Shown here piece after piece: positions 1 to 5,768 of a DNA stretch of 6,576 nt. The stretch comes from Micrococcales bacterium (lineage in GTDB: Bacteria; Actinomycetota; Actinomycetes; Actinomycetales; Microbacteriaceae): the NCBI GenBank assembly GCA_947441105.1, contig CANESN010000046.1:1-6576 (forward strand), written 5' to 3'. Position 1 is the stretch's first letter. Every line of letters starts with the position of its first letter. The translations under genes and the position numbers were made by a program. A model generated the notes under the pieces. The model was not told the origin of the DNA and searched no databases. It saw only the letters and a program-made list of their open reading frames with translations.

Positions 1-677
1 ATTTGAGAAAGAAAGTCAGACTCACTTGTGCGCTTTTCAAATTCAGGCGCAGGCCAGATTGGCTCTGAAATCAATGCCGGTGTGGGCTTACGAAGCTGCG
101 CTTCTGAGTCAGCCAACTCTGCAAGCACCTTGTTGTAGCTAGCCTCAAGATCTGAGCCGTCATCGAAGACAACACCAACCAGAATCAGCTCCGCGCTTAG
201 GTGATCCATAACAATCAGCTGGCTGAACTGGTTGAAAGCTAAAAGCGGAACTTGGTAGTCCGCAGGCTTTGACTCGGGCAAGCGCTCAAGTAAATTGACC
301 GCTCCCCAGCTGACAAAACCAACCAGACCGGAACTGAGGGGGAAGTCAACATGCGAAGAGTGCCAGTTCGATTGGAGTGCTTCTAAGGCGTCAAGTGGGC
401 CAGCTGGAAGTTCTCCCGAGGGCAAGGCGTTGTGATCAGAGATCCATTGGACAGACTGTTCGGTTGCAACCAGCTGACCACGTGAGCGAACTCCAATGAA
501 GGAGTAGCGACCCCAAACGCCTTGCTCGGCGGACTCCAACAGGAAAGTGTTCGGTCTTGAATCGCAAAGCTTCTGATAGATCCCCATCGGGGTTTCTGTT
601 CCGGCAAACAGCTTCTTGCTAATCGGAATGACGTTGAAGGACTTAGCTAGTTCTTTGACCTGTTCAAAGCCAAGCAT
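1..677 (-). CDS. trpE: Anthranilate synthase component I, N-terminal part (runs off the left edge)
   Basis: The large subunit of anthranilate synthase converts chorismate and glutamine-derived ammonia to anthranilate, the first committed step of tryptophan synthesis in the cytoplasm. The visible 225 residues cover the N-terminal domain. LLES at residues 46-49 followed by GRYSFIG at 56-62 is the TrpE signature; the LLES serine belongs to the tryptophan feedback pocket in characterised enzymes. GLVGF (117-121), LLERLPE (129-135) and a DH pair (158-159) also follow the family pattern. The chorismate-binding catalytic domain lies beyond base 1, and the frame is open to the edge. The ATG at 677 shares one base with the hisI stop (TGATG) and has a strong ribosome binding site. 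PabB is the main alternative, but the position directly after hisI, usual in actinobacteria, and the LLES pocket favour TrpE. One oddity is SWG at 123-125, where the family usually has a Gly-Tyr-Asp-like sequence. Confidence 0.93.
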   Translation of the reverse strand, partial: MLGFEQVKELAKSFNVIPISKKLFAGTETPMGIYQKLCDSRPNTFLLESAEQGVWGRYSFIGVRSRGQLVATEQSVQWISDHNALPSGELPAGPLDALEALQSNWHSSHVDFPLSSGLVGFVSWGAVNLLERLPESKPADYQVPLLAFNQFSQLIVMDHLSAELILVGVVFDDGSDLEASYNKVLAELADSEAQLRKPTPALISEPIWPAPEFEKRTSESDFLSQ

Positions 678-997
678 CAGTCCTCCTCAAAACAAGTTGA
701 GGTGCCATTGTGGCATGCTGGGCCGGATGTGTGAACCATGGCCAAGACGGTATCGCCGTCGCAGTCCAGGTTTAGCGAAGCGAGCTCTTGATAGTTTCCA
801 GAGGTCTCACCCTTGAGCCAGCGTTGATTTCTGGATCTTGAGAAGTAGACCATTTTCTTGATCTCTAGTGACTCCAAGAGCGTCTCGCGATTGGCGTAGG
901 CGAGCATCAATACTTCTTTGGTGTGGGCGTCTTGAGTCACAACCGGAACTAACCCGCGCTCGTCAAATCTGACTTCGTCAATCTTTAGAGTTCTCAT
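677..997 (-). CDS. hisI: Phosphoribosyl-AMP cyclohydrolase
   Basis: Catalyses the third step of histidine synthesis, hydrolytic opening of the adenine ring of phosphoribosyl-AMP to give ProFAR, in the cytoplasm. The 106-residue protein is the stand-alone cyclohydrolase, not the HisI-HisE fusion of enterobacteria. The metal sites are all visible: D78-C79-D80-G81-D82 supplies the magnesium aspartates and one zinc cysteine, and GPACH (C95) and TCF (C102) supply the other two zinc cysteines. The RW-KG-TSGN stretch at about 59-68 is the other family hallmark. The ATG overlaps the hisF stop by four bases (ATGA), indicating translational coupling. A weak GGAAG lies four bases upstream of the start. 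Length and motifs are complete and nothing suggests decay. Confidence 0.97.
   Translation of the reverse strand: MRTLKIDEVRFDERGLVPVVTQDAHTKEVLMLAYANRETLLESLEIKKMVYFSRSRNQRWLKGETSGNYQELASLNLDCDGDTVLAMVHTSGPACHNGTSTCFEED
682..688 (-). promoter_or_regulatory. Strong Shine-Dalgarno site of trpE, inside the hisI 3' end
   Basis: The minus strand reads GAGGAGG four bases before the trpE ATG. It is the best match to the anti-Shine-Dalgarno sequence of all junctions in the window. It is encoded by the final Glu-Glu-Asp codons of HisI, so the hisI tail doubles as the trpE ribosome binding site. The spacer is a little short, which suits reinitiation by ribosomes finishing hisI. Confidence 0.75.
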
Positions 998-1749
998 CTG
1001 ACTTCCAATCCAGCTAAGCGCAGGGAATCTTTCACATCTGAAATCGTAAACAAGCCCTCGTGAAAAACGCTTGCGGCAAGCAAAGCATCTGCCCCGACAT
1101 TGGCCGCAGCGATAAAGTGCTCAAGCTTTCCGGCTCCACCCGAAGCAATAACAGGAACGTGTGAAATCTTCTTGATTGCTTCGATTAGCTCTAGGTCGAA
1201 GCCATCTCTGGTGCCATCTGCATCGATGCTGTTTACCAACAGCTCGCCAGCTCCAAGGTCTTGGACCTTTCGAACCCAATCCAAAGCATCTAGTTCCGTA
1301 ATCTGACGTCCGCCGTGAGAGGTGACACCAAAGCCGGATGGTGTAGGTGCTCGCTTGAGGTCAAGTGAAATCACGAGGACTTGATCGCCGTGTTCCTTTG
1401 TAATCTCAGCAAGAAGTTCAGGTCTTGAGATACCCGCGGAACCAACCGACACCTTGTCCGCGCCCGATGCAAGTAATTCAGTGACATCCTGCAGCTGGCG
1501 CACTCCACCACCAACGGTTAGTGGAATGAAGACCTGTTCAGCGCACCTGGTAACCATCTCGAGCATCGTGCCACGGTTTTCGTGAGTCGCTGCAACATCC
1601 AAAAAGGTGACCTCATCGGCCCCCTGCAGGTAGTAGCGACTGGCTAGCTCAACCGGATCGCCGCTGTCCTTCAAATTCTGAAAGTTCACACCTTTGACCA
1701 CGCGCCCAGCTGCAACATCAAGACACGGAATTATGCGGATTGCTGGCAC
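994..1749 (-). CDS. hisF: Imidazole glycerol phosphate synthase, cyclase subunit HisF
   Basis: HisF uses ammonia passed from the glutaminase HisH to turn PRFAR into imidazole glycerol phosphate and AICAR, the branch point between histidine and purine synthesis. The 251-residue protein is a full-length (beta-alpha)8 barrel. D11 in IIPCLDV and D130 in VISLDLKR match the two catalytic aspartates of the well-studied Thermotoga enzyme in both position and context. Phosphate-binding segments are GGGVR (80-84), [10 protein letters not shown] (176-185) and ASGGAG (202-207). The start codon is GTG, sharing its first base with the last base of the hisG stop (TAGTG). An ATG is not available nearby, and translation from this GTG gives the canonical N-terminus. 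The only upstream ribosome-binding match is a weak GAGA. HisH is not encoded in the window, so its partner must be elsewhere. Confidence 0.97.
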   Translation of the reverse strand: MPAIRIIPCLDVAAGRVVKGVNFQNLKDSGDPVELASRYYLQGADEVTFLDVAATHENRGTMLEMVTRCAEQVFIPLTVGGGVRQLQDVTELLASGADKVSVGSAGISRPELLAEITKEHGDQVLVISLDLKRAPTPSGFGVTSHGGRQITELDALDWVRKVQDLGAGELLVNSIDADGTRDGFDLELIEAIKKISHVPVIASGGAGKLEHFIAAANVGADALLAASVFHEGLFTISDVKDSLRLAGLEVR

Positions 1750-2591
1750 TAGATTCTCGCGGCGTGAATCGCGCTAACCAGAATGGCACGTGCGCCAATT
1801 TCATAGAGCTGGTCCATCACCAGGTTGGTCTGATCCGCCTTTACTAACGCCCTCACAGCAACCCAATCCTTGTCCTCGAGCGGTGAAATGGTTGGTGACT
1901 CGATACCAGGAGTAACCTTGGTCGCTGCCGATAGCAACTCGACTGGGCAGTCGTAATCAAAGATGACGTACTCTCTTGCGACGATTACTCCCTGAAGTCT
2001 TCTTAGAAGCTTTGCCGCCTCCTGTGACTTGCCAGGCGCCGAAATCAGTCTTGCGGTCGATTTCAAGATGACAGGTCCAAAGATCGCAAGCCCGGCCTTG
2101 CGCAGGGTGTTGCCCGTAGAGACCACGTCCGCAACTGCGTCAGCAACGCCAAGCTTCACCGCTGATTCGACAGCCCCGTCAAGCTTTACGATTTCCGCTT
2201 TCACTCCGTGCTCAGCTAGGTAATCCGAGATCAGGTTTGGATATGCGGTGGCAAGACGCTTTCCCTGAAGATCTGAAACCGATTGAAATCCGGAATCTAT
2301 AGGTGCGGCAAATCTAAATGTCGATGCTCCAAAACCTAGATCTGCTACTTCATCCGCTTTTGATTGGGCGTCCTTCAACAGGTCCAAACCAGTTAGACCA
2401 ACATCCAGTGACCCCGAGCCGACATAGGTTGCAATGTCCCTTGGCCTTAGGTAGAAAAACTCAATTTGGTTCTGCTCGTCTACCAGGTGAAGTTCCGCAG
2501 TGTCTCTTCTAACGGCATAGCCGGCTTCCCTAAGCATCGAGATAGCTGAGTCGGAAAGGATGCCCTTATTTGGGACCGCTACTTTAAGCAT
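1749..2591 (-). CDS. hisG: ATP phosphoribosyltransferase, long form with C-terminal regulatory domain
   Basis: Catalyses the first committed step of histidine synthesis, joining ATP and PRPP to form phosphoribosyl-ATP. At 280 residues it is the long (HisG_L) type, which forms hexamers and is inhibited by histidine, so no HisZ partner is needed. The N-terminal part begins KVAVPNKG and contains [16 protein letters not shown] (45-60), typical of actinobacterial enzymes. The PRPP-binding loop is [14 protein letters not shown] (150-163), preceded by DGAVESAV (138-145). The C-terminal regulatory domain spans about 206-280 and includes [13 protein letters not shown] (226-238), ending [15 protein letters not shown]. 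The ATG overlaps the hisE stop by one base (TGATG) and the hisF GTG overlaps the hisG stop by one base. By family knowledge, histidine feedback acts on this C-terminal domain. Confidence 0.97.
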   Translation of the reverse strand: MLKVAVPNKGILSDSAISMLREAGYAVRRDTAELHLVDEQNQIEFFYLRPRDIATYVGSGSLDVGLTGLDLLKDAQSKADEVADLGFGASTFRFAAPIDSGFQSVSDLQGKRLATAYPNLISDYLAEHGVKAEIVKLDGAVESAVKLGVADAVADVVSTGNTLRKAGLAIFGPVILKSTARLISAPGKSQEAAKLLRRLQGVIVAREYVIFDYDCPVELLSAATKVTPGIESPTISPLEDKDWVAVRALVKADQTNLVMDQLYEIGARAILVSAIHAARI

Positions 2592-2854
2592 CAGAGCTGC
2601 TCCTCTACCTTGGAAAGCGGAATCCCGCGGGCGATCAAAATCAGTTGTAGGTGGTAGATCAACTGCGAGGCTTCAAGAGCTAATTGTTCCTCCGATTCGT
2701 GTTCTGCAGCCATCCAAACCTCGGCTGCTTCCTCCACAATCTTCTTTCCGATCGCATGAACTCCTAGTTCAAGCAATTCGGTCGATCGCGACCCCTCAGG
2801 GCGCTCCAAGTTTCGAATGCTGAGCTCTTCAAAGAGCTGTTCAAAGGATTTCAT
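2591..2854 (-). CDS. hisE: Phosphoribosyl-ATP pyrophosphatase
   Basis: Hydrolyses phosphoribosyl-ATP to phosphoribosyl-AMP and pyrophosphate, the second step of histidine synthesis. The 87-residue protein is a stand-alone, all-alpha MazG-like pyrophosphatase of usual length. RPEGSRSTELLELGVHAIGKK (18-38) and VEEAAEVWMAAE (40-51) supply the basic substrate loop and the metal-binding glutamates. The later EASQLIYHLQ segment (61-70) carries Ser-Gln where many families have Ala-Asp; as I recall, the mycobacterial enzyme has the same change, so this looks lineage-typical. hisE precedes hisG in the same order as the first two reaction genes are often found in actinobacteria. The 23-nt gap behind rpe is the longest in the window, and no clear Shine-Dalgarno sequence precedes the ATG; GGGGCGG is about 13 bases away. 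Confidence 0.95.
   Translation of the reverse strand: MKSFEQLFEELSIRNLERPEGSRSTELLELGVHAIGKKIVEEAAEVWMAAEHESEEQLALEASQLIYHLQLILIARGIPLSKVEEQL
2600..2606 (-). promoter_or_regulatory. Shine-Dalgarno site of hisG, inside the hisE 3' end
   Basis: AGAGGAG on the minus strand lies eight bases before the hisG ATG, an optimal spacing. It falls within the last codons of hisE (Val-Glu-Glu-Gln), and the two genes share one base at the stop/start, so hisG can be translated both by coupling and by fresh initiation. It supports the ATG at 2591 as the hisG start. Confidence 0.75.
2823..2838 (-). other. Small perfect inverted repeat early in hisE
   Basis: AGCTCTT and AAGAGCT are separated by two bases. In the mRNA this gives a 6-7 bp hairpin at about +17 to +32 from the hisE ATG, inside the codons for Gln-Leu-Phe-Glu-Glu-Leu. 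The repeat is certain from the sequence. A role is only a possibility: a short hairpin just past a start codon can hold the ribosome there, and this start lacks a good Shine-Dalgarno site. It may equally be a by-product of the codons used. Confidence 0.3.
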
Positions 2855-2877
2855 GGGACTAGGTTACCGCCCCAGCG

Positions 2878-3528
2878 CTAGTGAGAGTGGGCCAGTTCTC
2901 TCAGCTTGGCAATCTCTAGGTTGCGATTTTCCGCCCTGAAGACCGCGCTTCCTGCAACAAAAACATCCGCTCCGGCTTCGGCAAGCTGTGAAATGTTCGA
3001 CTCCGTCACACCGCCATCGACCTGAATAGCTAATGACAGACCCCTTGAATCAAGTGCTGCTCGGGCTTGAGCAATCTTGACAATCGTGTCTGGAATCAGC
3101 TTCTGACCGCCAAAACCAGGCTCAACGGTCATAACTAGCAGCATATCTATCTCAGGTAGGAGCTCTGCAACCGCTTCAAAAGGAGTGTCCGGCTTAATGG
3201 CGATTGCGGCCTTAGATCCAATGTCTCGGATCTTTCTGGCAAGACCTATTGGGTCGGTTGCCGCCTCAAGGTGGAAGGTCACTGATTCACAACCAAGCTC
3301 CGCGTAAGAAGGAGCCCAACGTTCTGGGTTGGAAATCATTAGGTGGATGTCCAGTGGCAGTTTTGATACCTCAAACAATCTTGAAACAATCGGTAGACCT
3401 AGGGTCAGGTTTGGTACGAAATGGTTATCCATGACATCGACGTGCGCGGCATCGGCGCTCGAGATCGTTGCTAGTTCGGCCTCGAGGTTCGCAAAGTCTG
3501 CGCTCAGAATCGAAGGGTGAATCTTCAT
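2878..3528 (-). CDS. rpe: Ribulose-phosphate 3-epimerase
   Basis: Interconverts ribulose 5-phosphate and xylulose 5-phosphate in the non-oxidative pentose phosphate pathway (cytoplasm). The 216-residue protein is a complete TIM barrel. Family motifs in order are SILSADF (6-12), HVDVMDNHFVPNLT (29-42), LDIHLM (59-64), MTVEPGFGGQ (133-142), IQVDGGV (168-174) and GSAVF near the end. H29, D31, H62 and D171 correspond to the metal-binding residues, with D31 and D171 acting as the acid/base pair in characterised enzymes. The gene starts nine bases after rsmB ends and stops 23 bases before hisE. The ribosome-binding signal is weak (AAGAAG roughly 13 bases upstream). Its place ahead of the his genes is a common actinobacterial arrangement and fits a link to PRPP supply, which is an inference. 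Confidence 0.96.
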   Translation of the reverse strand: MKIHPSILSADFANLEAELATISSADAAHVDVMDNHFVPNLTLGLPIVSRLFEVSKLPLDIHLMISNPERWAPSYAELGCESVTFHLEAATDPIGLARKIRDIGSKAAIAIKPDTPFEAVAELLPEIDMLLVMTVEPGFGGQKLIPDTIVKIAQARAALDSRGLSLAIQVDGGVTESNISQLAEAGADVFVAGSAVFRAENRNLEIAKLRELAHSH

Positions 3529-3537
3529 ACCGCGAGC

Positions 3538-4857
3538 TTACTTCTTGCGAATGATTGCGATAAACATCGCATCGGTGGCGTGAAGGTGTGTCCAAAGCTG
3601 AGCCGTCTTACGATCTGTGCCCATTTGCAATTGTGGGGATATTTCATTTAGAACTTCATTTGCATTGACCAGTTCGAGCTCTGGGTGATTATCGAGCGCT
3701 TGTTTGATCTGGGTATTGGTTTCAAGAACTAGTGGCGAGCAGGTTGAATAGAGCAAATAGCCCCCAGGCTTGAGCGCCTCAGCTGCCGCATCAAGCAACT
3801 CTCCCTGCAACTTGGTGAGTCCGGTTAGCTGCTCGGTAGTCTTACGCCAGCGAGACTCTGGCTTTCGCCTTACTGATCCGAGTCCGGTGCAAGGTGCATC
3901 AAGTAGAACCGCGTCGTACGTGTTCTTCTTAGCGTCTTGACCGTAACCAACCTTCACCGTTCCAGGGAGGTTTGGGTTCAGAGCTGACCTGACTAAGTCA
4001 GCGCGATTAGGTATTGGCTCAAGGCAATCGAGCACTCCGCCATCGCTTGCGATTCCCGCCTGCAGCATCGCTGCTTTTCCGCCGGGACCGGAGCACATAT
4101 CCAACCAACGTCCAGATTTGTCCGCGACAGCAAGAAGTGCAAGAGCGACCAACTGTGAACCCTGATCTTGAACTCTCACTCCTGGAACTGAAAGGTACGG
4201 CTCTGGGTTACCTGTTGCCAAAAACGCTGTTGGAGCTGCTTCTCCACGCTGCAGCCCTTCGCTGGTGAGGTAGTCTGCCGCCTTGGTGTTTGGTAGCGCT
4301 GCGAGGTTCACGGTAGGTGTTTCGTTATTCGCTTCGAGTAGAGCTTCTAGCTGTTCTTTCTTACCGTCTAGCTCCAAAGCGCTTCTCAGAGCTGCAATAA
4401 CCCAGGTTGGGTGGGAATAGCGAATGGCTAGCACTTCCTCCGGGCGTTTACCTTCAGAGCAATCGTCTAGAAGTTGCTCAAAGCCTGCGCGGTCAGCGTT
4501 TCTAAGAACCGCATTGGCAAGCCCGGCTGCACTTTTCTCGAGGGTCTTGACCAGCTCAACGGTTTCGTGAATCGCAGCGTGTGCCGGTACTCGCATTCTA
4601 AAGAGCTGATGCATTCCGACCCTTATAACGATACGGAGCTTTGGCGAGAGAGTTTTGCCGGTAGTGAAGTGGTCAATAAAGCTGTCGTACTGAAGCTGCC
4701 AACGAAGACTTCCGTAGCTGAGTTCCTGAATCAAACCACGATCGGAATCCGCAACATTTGCCTTCGTTAGAAAGCTAGGAAGAAGAAGATTTATGTAGCT
4801 GTCTGAATCCGCTACCCGAGTCAGTAGATCTATCGCAACCATTCTTGGATTAGGCAA
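3538..4857 (-). CDS. rsmB: 16S rRNA m5C967-type methyltransferase RsmB/Sun
   Basis: Transfers a methyl group from S-adenosylmethionine to a cytosine of 16S rRNA (position 967 in E. coli). The 439 residues comprise an N-terminal NusB-like RNA-binding domain (about 4-130) and a C-terminal Rossmann-fold methyltransferase domain. SAM motif I is DMCSGPGGKA (253-262). Motif IV is DAPCTGLGSVRRKPE (320-334), with C323 releasing the product. Motif VI is STCS (371-374), with C373 the likely catalytic nucleophile. The preferred start is TTG at 4857: a GAGG lies six bases upstream and the protein then begins PNPRMVAIDLL, matching the usual conserved Arg-x-x-Ala opening of the NusB-like domain. An in-frame ATG at 4842 would remove five residues and has no ribosome binding site at a workable distance. 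The TTG start overlaps the fmt end by eight bases. Some databases label such proteins NusB because of the first domain. Confidence 0.95.
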   Translation of the reverse strand: MPNPRMVAIDLLTRVADSDSYINLLLPSFLTKANVADSDRGLIQELSYGSLRWQLQYDSFIDHFTTGKTLSPKLRIVIRVGMHQLFRMRVPAHAAIHETVELVKTLEKSAAGLANAVLRNADRAGFEQLLDDCSEGKRPEEVLAIRYSHPTWVIAALRSALELDGKKEQLEALLEANNETPTVNLAALPNTKAADYLTSEGLQRGEAAPTAFLATGNPEPYLSVPGVRVQDQGSQLVALALLAVADKSGRWLDMCSGPGGKAAMLQAGIASDGGVLDCLEPIPNRADLVRSALNPNLPGTVKVGYGQDAKKNTYDAVLLDAPCTGLGSVRRKPESRWRKTTEQLTGLTKLQGELLDAAAEALKPGGYLLYSTCSPLVLETNTQIKQALDNHPELELVNANEVLNEISPQLQMGTDRKTAQLWTHLHATDAMFIAIIRKK

Positions 4858-5755
4858 GATAAACCTCGTCGCTTAGGCCGCGGAACCAATCGGAAGCTGC
4901 CATAGCTTGCTTTCCTGCGGGTTGAATGGTAACCAGTTCTAGACGACTGCCATCTTGGCACTCGAGCAAAATCTTCTCCGCAGACTTGAAGACCCTGCCC
5001 TTGTTTGGGTTCTCAGTCCAACTAGAGGACCCAAGCGACCTGGTTTCCAAGACTCTGATTGGGTTGCCATCCAGTTCGCACCAAGCCATTGGTTCAGGAT
5101 TAAATGCCATGACTGCCCTGTGAACACTCAGCGCATTCCCACTTAGGTTCAAGCGTGCTGTCGCTCGATTGAGCTTTGGTGCCAAGGTAGCGTCTCCGGA
5201 CTGCGGAGTTGGCACTGTTGGCTTCCCTGCTTGCTGCTGAAAAAGATTCACGCCGGCAATCGTGAAACGCTCAAGGGCCGCCGCAGTCGTCTCGTTCTCC
5301 CTCGGTGAAATCTCCTGGGAGGCGATTATTGGTCCGGTATCCATGCCTGCATCGAGCTCAAAGAGTGTTACGCCTGCACCGATTCCGCCAGAGAGGATCG
5401 ACTGCTGCAACGGGGATGCTCCCCGCCACTTTGGTAGCAAGCTGAAATGGATGTTCCACCACGGCAAAGCATCTAGTGCTGCTTGCGGAATCAAGCTTCC
5501 AAAGGCAACAACTAAAGCAAGCTCCGCATCTGCAGCGTTGATTCTTAGCAACTCTTCTTCATTGATCCTGTTGGCCTTCAATAAGGGCAGAGCTAATTGC
5601 ATTGCCTTGCTAGCGACCGGAGAAGGGGTAAGGATTCGCTTTCTACCGATTTCAGCATCTGGACGAGTGATGACCAGAACGACCTCATGGGTCTTAGAGA
5701 CGAGTTCTAGAGCAAGAGCGGCATTCTCTGGAGTTCCAGCAAAGATTATTTTCAT
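4850..5755 (-). CDS. fmt: Methionyl-tRNA formyltransferase
   Basis: Formylates the amino group of methionyl-initiator-tRNA using 10-formyltetrahydrofolate, preparing it for translation initiation. From the ATG at 5755 the protein has 301 residues. It opens KIIFAGTPENA, the usual N-terminus. The formyltransferase core shows N101, H103 and D139 as the catalytic triad: NIHFSLLPKWRGASP (101-115) includes the SLLP-WRG signature, and LDAGMDTGP (134-142) carries the aspartate. The C-terminal tRNA-binding domain runs from about 200 to the end and includes HRAVMAFNPEPMAW. A GTG at 5761 would add two residues (Met-Arg), but the AGGTG ribosome binding site is only two bases from it and eight bases from the ATG, so the ATG is preferred. 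fmt begins 11 bases after priA and its end overlaps rsmB. The peptide deformylase gene def, often next to fmt, is not between these genes. Confidence 0.96.
   Translation of the reverse strand: MKIIFAGTPENAALALELVSKTHEVVLVITRPDAEIGRKRILTPSPVASKAMQLALPLLKANRINEEELLRINAADAELALVVAFGSLIPQAALDALPWWNIHFSLLPKWRGASPLQQSILSGGIGAGVTLFELDAGMDTGPIIASQEISPRENETTAAALERFTIAGVNLFQQQAGKPTVPTPQSGDATLAPKLNRATARLNLSGNALSVHRAVMAFNPEPMAWCELDGNPIRVLETRSLGSSSWTENPNKGRVFKSAEKILLECQDGSRLELVTIQPAGKQAMAASDWFRGLSDEVYLA
4864..4867 (-). promoter_or_regulatory. Shine-Dalgarno site supporting the TTG start of rsmB
   Basis: The minus strand has GAGG six bases before the TTG at 4857, within the 3' end of fmt. The same GAGG is 21 bases from the alternative ATG at 4842, too far to serve it. 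This is the main evidence for choosing the rare start codon. Confidence 0.6.
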
Positions 5756-5763
5756 TCTCACAT

Positions 5764-5768
5764 CACCT
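5764..5768 (-). promoter_or_regulatory. Shine-Dalgarno site deciding the fmt start
   Basis: AGGTG on the minus strand overlaps the priA stop codon (TAG) and sits eight bases before the ATG at 5755. It is only two bases before the competing GTG at 5761, too close for normal initiation. It therefore favours the shorter Fmt protein. Confidence 0.65.

Noticed and set aside
383..607. A 74-codon minus-strand frame inside the trpE region
   Set aside because: The trpE frame runs open through the same bases and carries clear TrpE motifs; this alternative frame has no recognisable similarity.
2560..2823. An 87-codon plus-strand frame opposite hisE and the hisG start
   Set aside because: It is antisense to two well-supported genes, and its translation shows no domain or motif.
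2855..2877. Possible promoter or attenuator before hisE
   Set aside because: The gap is too short for a leader, and no credible -10 or -35 boxes were seen in it. A promoter hidden within rpe cannot be excluded, but nothing in the sequence argues for one.
2882..2903. Inverted repeat TGAGAG/CTCTCA with a 10-nt loop in the last codons of rpe, considered as a terminator between rpe and hisE
   Set aside because: The stem has only six base pairs, the loop is long, and there is no T-run after it on the minus strand. It is too weak for an intrinsic terminator.
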